Positions 1 to 9,239 of a DNA stretch of 46,049 nucleotides are shown one piece after another. The stretch covers positions 1 through 46,049 of the forward strand of contig WGCU01000005.1 in the NCBI GenBank assembly GCA_015493635.1. The letters run 5' to 3'. Source of the DNA: Spirochaetaceae bacterium. Lineage in GTDB: Bacteria > Spirochaetota > Spirochaetia > B11-G9. The translations under genes were made by a program, and so were the position numbers. Positions within the stretch are counted from its first letter, which is position 1. The number at the start of each line of letters is the position of its first letter. The notes beneath the pieces are model-generated. The model ran no database searches, was not told where the DNA came from, and saw only the letters and a program-made list of their open reading frames with translations.

Positions 1-151
1 AGGGCACCTTTTTTGTGGGGTAAATATTACAAATTTTTGGCTTTTAGATGCTCTAAAGCCTCTTCAGGGCATTCTCTCGGGGTAAAATATTTTTGACCCC
101 TTTGTTATTTTCTCTCAGTATAGTAAGTTGGGGTACTTCGCAAAAAGCTCC
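1..151. other. Non-coding edge with an imperfect direct repeat
   Basis: No convincing gene lies in this edge stretch. It carries two similar AT-rich blocks, one from about 1 to 28 and one from about 66 to 92. Each begins AGGGCA, continues through a pyrimidine run and ends GGGGTAAATATT or GGGGTAAAATATT. The spacing of about 65 bases could mean a degenerate duplication or paired regulatory sites upstream of the OmpA-domain gene. The short open frame on the minus strand here has no protein-like features. Confidence 0.3.
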
Positions 152-179
152 TTGACTCTTCATACCCTGTAGATAGACT
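152..179 (+). promoter_or_regulatory. Candidate promoter of the OmpA-domain gene
   Basis: TTGACT at 152-157 is followed 16 bases later by TAGACT at 174-179. The GTG start at 187 is only 7 bases past the -10 hexamer and no Shine-Dalgarno is visible, so the transcript could be leaderless. Confidence 0.4.
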
Positions 180-186
180 ATAGATT

Positions 187-1074
187 GTGACCGTTGATGT
201 GGAAATAGAACACAAATACTTTCGTCATCTCCTTGAAATATCTCCCGGCGCCCGGGGGCATATTTCGTTGACAACGCTGATACCCCACCAGCACAGTGCT
301 GTTATAAAGCTTTTTTTGTCTGAAAACAGTGAACACACCTTTTTAAAGGAATACCTGCTCGATCTCTCACATACAGGGAAGGACAAACCTCTCATGGAAG
401 TGAGAGGAAACGTTGTCAAGAATATACTGGAACTCTCCATTGCTGTTGAAAATGAAGTGGTACGGGAAGATACGCTGAAAATACCGTATCCATGCAGACT
501 GAGCAAACGCGTACTGCTTTTTGCAGCTGGCGGTATTCTCCTGGCTGCACTCCTTTTTTTCGGATACAGGAAAATATCCCCGGAACCACAAACTCAAAAG
601 GGAGCACTAACTGAAAAACCAGCTCCTGCTCAACGGGGAGGACAGACCCCTGTGAAACCGGAAGAACAAAGCCATCTTCAACCAGAGGCACAGCCTCCTG
701 TTCAGTCAGAAACACAGCCTCCTGTAAAACAGGCTGCTGTTTCATTTAAAAAAATTATCTATTTTTATCCTGACAGCACCCGGATAAAGGAGGGAGAAGA
801 AAAAAAACTCCAGGAAGTTATATCTTTTCTTAAAAACCATTCCGGCGGGAAGATAACCATATCCGGATTCTGTGCTTTGTCCGGTACACAGAAAGGGCGG
901 CGGGAACTCTCAAAAAAACGTGCCGAAAAAATAGCCACCCTCCTGAAGAAAGGAAGGTGGTTACCGGAGGCAACGCTCCGGGTTAAATGGTTTGGAGCAC
1001 AAAATCCCGTAACAACCGATCCGGCACAAATTGACAAAAACAGGCGAGTGGAAATTAAAATAGTATCAAACTGA
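187..1074 (+). CDS. Membrane-anchored OmpA-family C-terminal domain protein
   Basis: This 295-residue protein probably anchors the envelope to peptidoglycan. Residues 1-105 form an unrecognised, presumably cytoplasmic N-domain. A hydrophobic segment near 108-126 (VLLFAAGGILLAALLFFGY) is the single membrane span. A Pro/Gln-rich linker with PPVQSETQPPVKQ-type repeats covers about 130-182, and an OmpA-like peptidoglycan-binding domain fills 185-295, ending in the typical NRRVEI motif. An in-frame TAG lies just before the GTG at 187, so the protein cannot start further upstream; a second GTG at 199 is possible. There is no Shine-Dalgarno. The gene converges on the KamA-family gene with a 2-base gap and no obvious terminator. 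The fold of the N-domain is not identified. Confidence 0.75.
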   Translation: MTVDVEIEHKYFRHLLEISPGARGHISLTTLIPHQHSAVIKLFLSENSEHTFLKEYLLDLSHTGKDKPLMEVRGNVVKNILELSIAVENEVVREDTLKIPYPCRLSKRVLLFAAGGILLAALLFFGYRKISPEPQTQKGALTEKPAPAQRGGQTPVKPEEQSHLQPEAQPPVQSETQPPVKQAAVSFKKIIYFYPDSTRIKEGEEKKLQEVISFLKNHSGGKITISGFCALSGTQKGRRELSKKRAEKIATLLKKGRWLPEATLRVKWFGAQNPVTTDPAQIDKNRRVEIKIVSN

Positions 1075-1076
1075 TT

Positions 1077-2129
1077 TCATACTTCAGGATAGAGAAAGGT
1101 ACGCCCGGAAGCATCTGTAAGTTCCCATCCCTTTTCCGTTTTCCCGGTTATGTACTGCTCAGTCAGGGGGACTTTCCCCCCCCCGCAGGGAAGATCGACA
1201 GCATAAACAGGCAAAGCAAGACCGGAAACCCGGCCCCTCAATTCCTTCATTAAACGGAGGCCTTCTCCCAGAGGAGCTCTTAAATGTGATGTACCGGGAG
1301 CAAGATCTCCCTGGAAAAGATAGTAGGGCTTTATACGGTTACGGACAAGGCAATGGAAAAGTATTTCGAGAGTATCCGCATTATCATTTATATTCTTTAA
1401 AAGCACTGCCTGATTAAGGACCGGAATACCCGCATCGATAAGTGCGCTTACCGCTTTCATACTCTCAGCAGTACATTCCCGGGGATGATTAAACTGGGTC
1501 ATGATGAACAATGGTTTGTATTCTGAAAGCATGGATACAAGAGCAGCATCAATACGTGAAGGCATAACAACAGGCATCCTCGTTCCAACTCTTAGAACAA
1601 GACCGCTCCGTACTGCTTTAAACCGAGCCAGATATCCCTCCAGAACCTTTGTATCAAGCATGAGGGGGTCACCACCTGAAAAGATGATTTCTGTAATCTC
1701 TGGATGGGAAGAAACATAGTTTACAGCAGCTTCGACTTCTGTATCCCCTGCCGGTCCTTCGTGCTGCCCGGTAAAATTCCGTCTAAAACAATGCCTGCAG
1801 TACATTGCACATGTATCAGTAGCAAGAAAAAGCGCTCTATCCCTGTACCGGTGAATAAGCCGGTCAGTCACTTTATAGGATGCTTCCCCGAGAGGGTCGG
1901 TACATTCAAAAGGTTTAACCGTAAACTCTTCTATACGGGGTATGGCCTGAAGACGGATGGGATCATTCTCGGAATCTTCGATGAGCGAAAGATAATAGAG
2001 AGGAACAGCACAGCGAAACGTATCTTGTTTAATGTGAAAATAATCTCTTTCCGCAGCAGAGAGCTGTATTTTCTCCTCAAGCTCTTCTACCGACCGGAGA
2101 GCTGATGCACAATCTTTTTTCCAACTCAT
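1077..2129 (-). CDS. KamA-family radical SAM aminomutase (lysine 2,3-aminomutase-like)
   Basis: A 350-residue radical SAM, PLP-dependent aminomutase. The [4Fe-4S] cluster cysteines are C107, C111 and C114 in TCAMYCRHCFRR. The PLP lysine is K319 in DLPCGGGK. Asp in FQGDLAPG and D312 in AVDLPCGGGK match the two aspartates that hold the substrate side-chain amine in lysine 2,3-aminomutase. The YxxxxDLxxG and VDxPxGGGK pattern looks closer to lysine 2,3-aminomutase than to EpmB, which modifies EF-P. The length of about 350 is nearer EpmB, so free-lysine versus EF-P substrate is unresolved. It is the last gene of the fliS-polA operon. The ATG follows the upstream TAG stop directly with no Shine-Dalgarno, so translation is probably coupled. 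Confidence 0.85.
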   Translation of the reverse strand: MSWKKDCASALRSVEELEEKIQLSAAERDYFHIKQDTFRCAVPLYYLSLIEDSENDPIRLQAIPRIEEFTVKPFECTDPLGEASYKVTDRLIHRYRDRALFLATDTCAMYCRHCFRRNFTGQHEGPAGDTEVEAAVNYVSSHPEITEIIFSGGDPLMLDTKVLEGYLARFKAVRSGLVLRVGTRMPVVMPSRIDAALVSMLSEYKPLFIMTQFNHPRECTAESMKAVSALIDAGIPVLNQAVLLKNINDNADTLEILFHCLVRNRIKPYYLFQGDLAPGTSHLRAPLGEGLRLMKELRGRVSGLALPVYAVDLPCGGGKVPLTEQYITGKTEKGWELTDASGRTFLYPEV

Positions 2130-2789
2130 CTAATTTCGGGAGATAACCTGGGAAATATAACTGTTTTTGAAGGTATTGATCTTTACTAACCAGTTCAGAA
2201 ACTTTTCAGCTTCCGCTTTTTTGGAATAGGGGCCGATACGAACACGGTAGTAATCTACACCGCCGATGGTTTTAATGGTTATTCTGCTCGTCAGCCCTTC
2301 TCCGGATAATGTGTCCCGTGCACTTTCTGCACTTGTTCTGCTTTTGTATGACCCCGCCTGTATCCAGTATTCCTTAACAGCTGTCTTTACCGGTCTGGAT
2401 ACTGCCTTATGTGTTTCTACAGCTTTAGAAGTTACCACTGCAGCAGGCTTTTGAGGAGCTGCTTTTATTACCGGTGCAGGAGAGACAGGTACTGTTTTCG
2501 GAGGAGCTGCAGCTTTCTTTCCATCAGTTTCTCCATATACAATGGTAAAATTTCTATCTGTCTGCTTACTTTTTTCTTCTTTCGGAGTAATACCCGGATA
2601 CTCTTTCGAATTCCGTACCCACTCAACAGGATCAAAACCGATAGCAGCTTTTCCTGCAGCCGGAACGGCAGTTTTTTCAGCTGTCTGAGTATCTTTTGAG
2701 GGATAGAGCCAGAGCAGCCCTGCTGCAAACACAATGCAAAGAAAAGCAGCAACTGATATGATTACCCATAATATTTTTTTTTGTTCCAT
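2130..2789 (-). CDS. SPOR-domain inner-membrane protein
   Basis: A 219-residue protein with a short cytoplasmic N-terminus and one membrane span at about 7-29 (WVIISVAAFLCIVFAAGLLWLY). A Pro/Lys/Ala/Val-rich periplasmic linker leads to a SPOR domain at about 140-215. The SPOR signature includes YWIQAGSYKS, then YYRVRIGPYSKKAEAEKFL. SPOR domains bind peptidoglycan with denuded glycan strands at division sites, so a cell-envelope or septal role is likely. It starts one base after the coaE stop and ends directly against the KamA-family gene, inside the same operon. The overall architecture resembles FtsN/DedD-type proteins, but there is no sequence basis for naming it as either. Confidence 0.85.
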   Translation of the reverse strand: MEQKKILWVIISVAAFLCIVFAAGLLWLYPSKDTQTAEKTAVPAAGKAAIGFDPVEWVRNSKEYPGITPKEEKSKQTDRNFTIVYGETDGKKAAAPPKTVPVSPAPVIKAAPQKPAAVVTSKAVETHKAVSRPVKTAVKEYWIQAGSYKSRTSAESARDTLSGEGLTSRITIKTIGGVDYYRVRIGPYSKKAEAEKFLNWLVKINTFKNSYISQVISRN

Positions 2790-2790
2790 T

Positions 2791-3378
2791 TTATTTTCTC
2801 TCTCCCAAAGCTGTTATTATCTTCACTACATCAGTTTCCAGGATATGTACAGAAGAACCGTTCCATATAGTATAACTATCGACAACTTCGTGATAGTATT
2901 TAGCATCCAGTTTCCTCTGTGCCGCCATTCTCTTTAGAATATGACATACTGAATGTGAATCTCTGACGAGAGCCCTCCCCATCCTCCGCAGGAACGGTGA
3001 CTCTACCCACAACACAGCATCACAAAGACGGTTAAGACCCATTTTATGAAGAATGGCCGCATTTATAACGATTGAGCAGTTTCCGCATTCCTGTATCTCT
3101 TTTTTGCAGAGATCAACCATCACGGGATGAATAATCGATTCGAGAGCGGCAAGAGCTTTTCTACTGTTAAAAACAATATCACCGAGTTTTTTCCTGTCAA
3201 TTTCTCCGTTGTTATCCAATATATCTTTCCCGAACAGAGAAACAACCTCTACTGTTTTTTCTTTCAGAGCTCTATATCCAAGCCGGTCAACATCAATTTC
3301 ATACCACCCATGAGATACAAAAATCCGGGAGACAGTATTTTTCCCTGAACAATACTTACCGGTTATTCCAAGAACCAC
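2791..3378 (-). CDS. coaE: Dephospho-CoA kinase
   Basis: The 195-residue product phosphorylates the ribose 3'-OH of dephospho-CoA, the last step of coenzyme A synthesis, in the cytoplasm. The P-loop is GITGKYCSGKNT at residues 4-15, a variant of the usual GLTGGIGSGKS. IDVDRLGYRAL corresponds to the family D-x-D region, and LESIIHPVM is the typical CoaE helix motif. Length matches the family (about 195-205). The start is GTG at 3378, directly after the polA TAA, so the gene is translationally coupled to polA. The coaE-polA pairing occurs in many bacteria. The unusual P-loop is the only oddity; the invariant GK is retained. Confidence 0.9.
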   Translation of the reverse strand: MVLGITGKYCSGKNTVSRIFVSHGWYEIDVDRLGYRALKEKTVEVVSLFGKDILDNNGEIDRKKLGDIVFNSRKALAALESIIHPVMVDLCKKEIQECGNCSIVINAAILHKMGLNRLCDAVLWVESPFLRRMGRALVRDSHSVCHILKRMAAQRKLDAKYYHEVVDSYTIWNGSSVHILETDVVKIITALGERK

Positions 3379-6078
3379 TTAATGAAGCTCTCCCCAGCTT
3401 TTTCCGCTTTCAATGGATACCTTCAACGGAACAGACAGAACTGCGGCACTCTCCATTTCCTCCTGTACCATTATCCGGACAGCTTTCAATTCTGATTCCG
3501 GTACCTCAAAAATCAATTCATCGTGCACCTGAAGAATCATTCCGGCTTTAACTTTTTCTTTTTCAAGACGCTTAACTGTCTTAATCATCGCTGTTTTTAC
3601 AATATCTGCTGCTGATCCCTGAATCACTGTATTTACAGCAATCCGTTCTGCTCCGGATTTTTCAGTTTTATTTCTGCTTGTTATTCCGTTTATTTTCCGC
3701 TCCCTGCCAAGGATTGTTTTCACTTTTCCTGTCTTTTCAGCTTTTTCTACCGTACTCTTTATAAAATCACGTATCCCGGCATACCGGTCAAAGTACGCTT
3801 CTATAAATCCGGAGGCTTCTTTCATGGGAAGTGACAATTCACGGGAAAGTCTGAAAGCGGACATACCGTACATAACCCCAAAGTTGATGGTTTTAGCTAT
3901 TCTCCGCTGGTCTTTCGTTACTTCCTCAGGTTTCAGACCGAATATAAGAGATCCCGTCATTCTATGCACATCAATACCCGTCTGGAACGCCTTTTTCAAC
4001 CCGGGATCTCCGGAAAGATGTGCAAGTACAACAAGTTCAATCTGTGAATAGTCCGCACTTAAAAGAAGCATCCCCTCTTCAGCAACAAAAGCTTCGCGGA
4101 TTCTCCTCCCTTCGGAAGAACGGATCGGTATATTCTGAAGGTTGGGATCTTTACTTGAAAGCCTTCCCGTCGCTGTTCCTGTTTGAAGAAAATGGGTATG
4201 AATCCGGCCTGTCTCAGGATTTACGAGGAGAGGGAGCGAGTCAACGTAGGTTGATTTAAGTTTAGAAAGGCTCCGGTGTTGCAAAACCATTTCAGGAACA
4301 ATATCCTCTCTGGAAAGAATTTCAAGAACTTTAATGTCAGTGGAGAACCCTGTTTTTGTTTTTTTAACAGGTTTTAATTTTCTGTCTTTAAAAAGTACTT
4401 CCTGAAGCTGCTTTGTAGAGTTGATATTAAACTCCCGCCCGCATTCAGTAAAAATGTTCCGCTCTATTAACTGCAGATCCCTCTCAAGCTGCATTCCATA
4501 GACTACAAGCTTCCTCGGAAGCAGTTTGATCCCTTTATACTCCATATCACCGAGAATCTTTACAAGAGGCATTTCAGTTTCATAAACCAGCTTCTCAAGT
4601 CCTCTTTCATGAAGGTCTTTTGAAAAGTTTTCATAAAAACGGTAGGTTATGTCAGCATCTTCCGCAGCATACTCTCCGGCAGTTTCAAGAGCGATATCAC
4701 AGAACAACTTTCCTTTCGGCACAATATCGTGGTATGTAATTGTTTTATAGCCGAATTTCCGTTCCGCGAGGGCATCCATCCCATACATGGGAGCAGATGA
4801 ATCAAGGACCCATGCTGCAATCATGGTATCAAAAACAAGATTATCCGCACGAACTCCCCATCTTTTAAGGATCTTGTAATCATATTTAAAATTATGCCCT
4901 ATCATCTTTAAACCTGTATCCGTTACAAGCTGCTGAATAAAAGGGCGGAGTTCAGCGGACGAAAAGTATGTTTTCCCTCCTGCGTTAAGAGGGATATAAC
5001 ATCCGGTACCTGCTGCGGTGGAAAGGGAAAAGCCTACCGGATCTCCAAGCATCGCATTGAGATTGTTCGTTTCTATATCGAGAGCAAACCAGATGTTCTC
5101 TCTTATTCTGCGGACCCATCTGTCCAGCCCGGCAGTATCGGTTACAATCTCATAGGTTCCTCTTTCCCACGAAGAAGTTTTTACTGAAAGAGAGGCAGAA
5201 CCGGCGGTAATACCTGAAATTTTTTCCAACCCGGAAAGCAGCCCTTTCGATCCGAGGCGGTCAAGCAGTGGAGCCGCTCCTGCCATTGCCTTTCTGTTCA
5301 GCATAAAATCTCCAAACCGGTATTCTCCCGCGATGCCGAAAGCAAGAGAAACAAGTTTTCTGCTCAACAGTGCGTCTTCTTTGGAGACGGTTAGTTTTTC
5401 TTGTGTTTTTACCGGGCATTCATTCAGATGATCATATATCCCGCTGAGAGAGCCGAAAGAACGCAGCAGGTTTACTGCCGTTTTTGGACCTATCCCCTTA
5501 ACACCGGGAATATTATCCGCTGAGTCTCCAATAAGGGCAAGATAATCCATAATTTGATCCGGATGTACACCAAATCGGTCCTCAACCCCCGCTGGTCCAA
5601 TATCAAAATAGGAACCTTTCTCATACCTCAGCATATGAATGGAATCGTCAACTACCTGCATAAGATCTTTATCTGAAGAAACGATAAAAACATCACACGT
5701 TTCTCCGGCAATATTTTTTGCAATATCCGCCATTAAATCATCCGCTTCATAACGGTCTTTACTCACCTGGACAATACCCATGGCTTCAAGAATGGACGTT
5801 AACAGCGGTATCTGTTCATGCAGCTCGTCAGGGGCCCGTTCGCGTGTTCCCTTGTAGGCCGGATAGAGCTCATGCCTGAATGTCGGAACCCTTGAATCAA
5901 GAACAACCGCCAGCCCATCAGGGTTATATTTTTCAAGAAGTGAAAAAAGGGTTTTAAGGAAACCGTACACGGCAGAAATATTTTCTCCCTCTGCACTGCG
6001 GATAGGGCTTTTTATAAATGCCCAGTACGATCGATAGATAAGACTGTAGCCGTCTATAAGAAATAGTTTTTTTTTCAT
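3379..6078 (-). CDS. polA: DNA polymerase I
   Basis: An 899-residue replication and repair polymerase with all three domains. The 5'-3' exonuclease (FEN-like) domain spans about 1-290, with DSADNIPGVKGIGPKTA for the helix-hairpin DNA-binding element. The 3'-5' exonuclease spans about 310-500 and looks active: DIETN (Exo I), GHNFKYDYK (Exo II) and YAAEDAD (Exo III) keep the metal-binding acids, unlike Taq or many Firmicute enzymes. The polymerase has motif A ADYSQIEL (D676), motif B with K729 and F733 in RRIAKTINFG, and motif C QVHDE (H852, D853). Its ATG overlaps the TGA of the upstream FlgN-like gene as ATGA, so the two are translationally coupled. Confidence 0.97.
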   Translation of the reverse strand: MKKKLFLIDGYSLIYRSYWAFIKSPIRSAEGENISAVYGFLKTLFSLLEKYNPDGLAVVLDSRVPTFRHELYPAYKGTRERAPDELHEQIPLLTSILEAMGIVQVSKDRYEADDLMADIAKNIAGETCDVFIVSSDKDLMQVVDDSIHMLRYEKGSYFDIGPAGVEDRFGVHPDQIMDYLALIGDSADNIPGVKGIGPKTAVNLLRSFGSLSGIYDHLNECPVKTQEKLTVSKEDALLSRKLVSLAFGIAGEYRFGDFMLNRKAMAGAAPLLDRLGSKGLLSGLEKISGITAGSASLSVKTSSWERGTYEIVTDTAGLDRWVRRIRENIWFALDIETNNLNAMLGDPVGFSLSTAAGTGCYIPLNAGGKTYFSSAELRPFIQQLVTDTGLKMIGHNFKYDYKILKRWGVRADNLVFDTMIAAWVLDSSAPMYGMDALAERKFGYKTITYHDIVPKGKLFCDIALETAGEYAAEDADITYRFYENFSKDLHERGLEKLVYETEMPLVKILGDMEYKGIKLLPRKLVVYGMQLERDLQLIERNIFTECGREFNINSTKQLQEVLFKDRKLKPVKKTKTGFSTDIKVLEILSREDIVPEMVLQHRSLSKLKSTYVDSLPLLVNPETGRIHTHFLQTGTATGRLSSKDPNLQNIPIRSSEGRRIREAFVAEEGMLLLSADYSQIELVVLAHLSGDPGLKKAFQTGIDVHRMTGSLIFGLKPEEVTKDQRRIAKTINFGVMYGMSAFRLSRELSLPMKEASGFIEAYFDRYAGIRDFIKSTVEKAEKTGKVKTILGRERKINGITSRNKTEKSGAERIAVNTVIQGSAADIVKTAMIKTVKRLEKEKVKAGMILQVHDELIFEVPESELKAVRIMVQEEMESAAVLSVPLKVSIESGKSWGELH

Positions 6079-6470
6079 CGTGTTATATCAATGTACTCCG
6101 GTAAGGATGATCCATTATACTGTGAATGCCCCTTGGTTAAAAGCAGTATGGAAGAAAGCTGTTTCTTAATACTTTTAACAGAAACCTGCAAAGCATCCAT
6201 ATTCGCATGCTGGAGCATCGAGATATTCTCATAAAGGGCTTGAAACGGATAGTTTTCAACTACTGCGTAAGCGATGCGGTTATCCAAAGCAGAGATAACC
6301 GTTTCCAGAGAGCATAGATGATCAGTTTCCTCCCTGATAAAACGGGCATAAAACACAACATCTTCAGTATTTCCTTCTTCTATGGCAGCGGCCTGCAGGA
6401 GCAGCGCCTGATAAAGCTTCTTGAGAACAGTGTATTTCTTTTGATAATTTTTCCGCCGGAGGTTCAGCAT
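6075..6470 (-). CDS. Small helical protein, FlgN-like flagellar chaperone candidate
   Basis: A 131-residue, largely helical protein with charged residues spread along its helices, no signal peptide and no membrane span. It sits 5 bases after fliS and overlaps polA by 4 bases. Size, helical pattern and the position after fliS suggest a FlgN/FliT-type export chaperone for hook-associated or flagellin-type substrates. I see no diagnostic motif, so the call rests on context and general composition. ATG at 6470 is the first in-frame start. A second ATG two bases upstream of it is in another frame. Confidence 0.5.
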   Translation of the reverse strand: MLNLRRKNYQKKYTVLKKLYQALLLQAAAIEEGNTEDVVFYARFIREETDHLCSLETVISALDNRIAYAVVENYPFQALYENISMLQHANMDALQVSVKSIKKQLSSILLLTKGHSQYNGSSLPEYIDITR

Positions 6471-6475
6471 GGCAT

Positions 6476-6898
6476 CTACCCTGCTATATTTATTCCGCCT
6501 GAAGTTCTCCCTTTTACAGATGTCTTGGTAATAACCTGCTGCCAGGCATCTCTGAGATCCGCAACATACGTATGTACTTTTTTTAAAATACCCACATCTT
6601 TTTTAACATTTGCCTCCATGAGCTGTTTATTAAAAAACATATAGAGACTGAACAGATTGCCCGCAATTTCTCCACCTTTCTCAAAATCAAGAGAAACCAT
6701 GAGTTCAGTTATGAGGTCCTGTGTCTTGATAATGGCATTACTCACAGAATCCAGCCTGGGATCGCCGCTCTCGAGTATCTCAATTGCATAATTCAGCTGC
6801 CTGACAGCTTCATCATAGATAAGTATAATGAGCTTTCCACCGCTGGCAGTCTTAATATGAGTTTCTTTGTATGCGTTTAATCTGTTGATCGTACTCAC
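6476..6898 (-). CDS. fliS: Flagellar secretion chaperone FliS
   Basis: A 140-residue FliS that binds the flagellin C-terminus in the cytoplasm, preventing premature polymerisation before export. The N-terminus NRLNAYKETHIKTASGGKLIILIYDEAVRQL is split here as the Y-x-x-T-x-x-x-T-A-s-x-x-k-L-I-x-x-L-Y-D-x-A pattern typical of FliS. The helical core and length agree with the family. The start is GTG at 6898, preceded by GGAGG with 7 bases of spacing. It is the first gene of a tight run fliS, FlgN-like, polA, coaE, SPOR, KamA on the minus strand, which ties flagellar export to DNA and CoA functions in one transcript. Confidence 0.9.
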   Translation of the reverse strand: MSTINRLNAYKETHIKTASGGKLIILIYDEAVRQLNYAIEILESGDPRLDSVSNAIIKTQDLITELMVSLDFEKGGEIAGNLFSLYMFFNKQLMEANVKKDVGILKKVHTYVADLRDAWQQVITKTSVKGRTSGGINIAG

Positions 6899-6971
6899 CT
6901 CTTTCCCTCCACACAGGATAATTCAAATCTATAAACATATATCACAGAATTCAAGTAAAAAATTTTATTTA

Positions 6972-9239
6972 TCATTTTGCATGCTCCATTAGCGTCGTTA
7001 CCGGAACAATACGGTATCCACGGGTAATAAGTCCGTTGATAAGAAGATCGAGATCCTGAAACAGATAATCCTTTCGCCCTTTTGCCACCTCTCCAATCCT
7101 GACAGGTATAATAGAACCAGGTTTCTTCTGTTTTATTATGTTCTCAATAATATCCCGGGCTGATCTATAAAGGCCAGAGGATGAACAGTCTCCATAAGGA
7201 ACCCAGTCAAGGGGGTCAATGTCCCTGCCGATATACTGGTAATTCATTTCACCGGCAGCTTTTATAATAGCACTGTTTACATAATAATAGGGTGCATGCC
7301 AAAGCAGGGCAAGCTCTTTCCCCGTCAAAGCAAAATAATCATCTTCATTCCGTCCCAGACCCTGTTTGATAAAATCATCGTCTATCTTGTACCGCGCATC
7401 AGTCATGTTGAAATAGGTGGAAAAAAGAGACCCAATTTCATGACCGGACTTACTCAGTTCTCTGACAGCATCTGGATTTCTCCGTATAAATTCCCCATTG
7501 AGAAAAAACGTTGCTTTGATACCGTATTCAGAAAGCGTGGTAAGAATTTCGGTAAGCCCCTCAACAGAATCTATACCGTTAAAAACAAGAGAAACTTCCC
7601 GCCTTCTGATTCTGGAGCCATGGGTAAAAATATTCCATGACACAGACTCATTTTCCGTTGGGAAAGGTTCAAAAACCTGTGCAGGAGCAGGAAAAAGAGG
7701 TTTCGTCCCGTACCCTTTTATATTCCGGACCATGATAAGATTTTTATAACTTCCTATACTGTTTGTTTCAAAGTAAACCCTGTAATCCCCTGACACAACA
7801 CTCGTCTCAGCCGGTTCTACCGATGGTACGGCCTTCCAGCTGCCGTCTTTCCGGAGATATTCCTTTCCCGCAAGCTTTGAAAAAACAGTTCCGTCTTTTG
7901 TGAATCCATATTCACCAACCTGAGAAAGCAGCACCGTTTTTTCCGTTCCTTTTTCAAGATCCACTAAAACAGTGCTGTAGGCCCCGGCAACTATCAGCTC
8001 ATCGGAACTCCGCCATAGAATATGGAGCGGACGAATCTGTTTTATGGTTTTTACTGTTTTCCAGTCTACGTAATTTTTCAATTCAACCCGGTCCGTATAG
8101 AGCAGAGCTATTTCCCCTCCGTCAGAGGAGACAGAAACATCCAGTACTCCAGAATCTGCCGTCTGTGTAAACAAAAGCTGGTTATTCTGCGTTATAAGAT
8201 TTATCCTGAACAGAGAGGAATAACGCTCTCCATTGTGAATCCCTACTGCAAACACCGTTATCAGATCTTCATTTGACCAGATAATCCTCTTTACCCGGGT
8301 ATTCCGCGGCAGATAGAGGTACGGAAGTGAAGTAATGGTACCGATAGAGAGATAATCATCGTTTCTGAGGAAATACAGGAAAAGATTCCGGCCTCCCTTA
8401 TCAAGAAGAATCTTTCTCCCGTCAGGGGAAATAGTAAAACTGTCAAAATTAGAATCAAACGTAAAGGGTATTTTACCTATAATATCGCCCATTTCCAGGA
8501 TTCCCCGATAGAGGGCACGGGTAAAAAACTCCGCGGTAAGTATTTTATAGACTCTCGACATCTTTACATAGTAAAGATCATTCCGCGAGGACCAGTTTAC
8601 ACTCTTGATTGAACCGGTACCGATGGATCGGAGCTTTTCTGCGATAACCCTGGAACCGGTAAGCTGATCAATCGAATAGTAATAGAGCATCCCTTTTTTT
8701 ACAAAAATAAAGAACCTTGAATCCGGCGACCACTTGGCTACAGCAGTATCAAATGATATTCCGACATCCTTTGAAATAACGGTCTCTTTCTTCTCTTTTA
8801 CATTAAAAAGAACGAGATCCCCGTATGAAACATTTTTTTTATGATAGTAGAGCAGGTACTGACCGTCGGGAGAGGCATCAATATTCCTGATTTTCCCGTT
8901 TTGAATCTCACTGCCGCTGATAAATGAGGGAAAATCATGAACCGCCTTCATGGATTTCAATTGTTCATCAGATCTGAAAATACCGTACCGGTTCTGTATC
9001 TGAAGTACAGCCCCATTCTCGAGAAGAACAGCCCGTTCAGGGAAAAAAGTCAGCTGGTGAAGTTTATGAGTCTTCACATCTCCGGAGAACAAGGTACGGT
9101 ACAAGCCATAATGGAGTCCGTTCGTTTCCGCTGAAAACAAAAGCTGATTTGTTTCAGAGAGATTAAGACCGCTGAATACCACATCTGCCGGCAGGCGGTA
9201 CGCTGCAAGACATAAAAATATTATGAGTAACCGTTTCAT
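6972..9239 (-). CDS. Secreted beta-propeller protein with degenerate NodB (polysaccharide deacetylase) domain
   Basis: A 755-residue exported protein. Residues 1-18 (MKRLLIIFLCLAAYRLPA) are a signal peptide. Residues 20-530 contain repeated blade-like motifs such as SPDGQYLLYY, SPDSRFFIFV, SPDGRKILLD and SSDGGEIALLY, a WD40/TolB-like propeller. Residues 545-755 have the NodB fold order. The catalytic motifs are broken: LVFNGID (551-557) replaces LTFDDG, GHEIGSLFSTYFNM lacks the second-motif histidines, and LLWHAPYY replaces the R-x-PY motif. Metal-dependent deacetylation therefore looks lost and a glycan-binding or structural role is more likely. It follows the PhoH-like gene after 51 bases. 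The start region carries a 10-bp tandem duplication. Confidence 0.8.
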   Translation of the reverse strand: MKRLLIIFLCLAAYRLPADVVFSGLNLSETNQLLFSAETNGLHYGLYRTLFSGDVKTHKLHQLTFFPERAVLLENGAVLQIQNRYGIFRSDEQLKSMKAVHDFPSFISGSEIQNGKIRNIDASPDGQYLLYYHKKNVSYGDLVLFNVKEKKETVISKDVGISFDTAVAKWSPDSRFFIFVKKGMLYYYSIDQLTGSRVIAEKLRSIGTGSIKSVNWSSRNDLYYVKMSRVYKILTAEFFTRALYRGILEMGDIIGKIPFTFDSNFDSFTISPDGRKILLDKGGRNLFLYFLRNDDYLSIGTITSLPYLYLPRNTRVKRIIWSNEDLITVFAVGIHNGERYSSLFRINLITQNNQLLFTQTADSGVLDVSVSSDGGEIALLYTDRVELKNYVDWKTVKTIKQIRPLHILWRSSDELIVAGAYSTVLVDLEKGTEKTVLLSQVGEYGFTKDGTVFSKLAGKEYLRKDGSWKAVPSVEPAETSVVSGDYRVYFETNSIGSYKNLIMVRNIKGYGTKPLFPAPAQVFEPFPTENESVSWNIFTHGSRIRRREVSLVFNGIDSVEGLTEILTTLSEYGIKATFFLNGEFIRRNPDAVRELSKSGHEIGSLFSTYFNMTDARYKIDDDFIKQGLGRNEDDYFALTGKELALLWHAPYYYVNSAIIKAAGEMNYQYIGRDIDPLDWVPYGDCSSSGLYRSARDIIENIIKQKKPGSIIPVRIGEVAKGRKDYLFQDLDLLINGLITRGYRIVPVTTLMEHAK

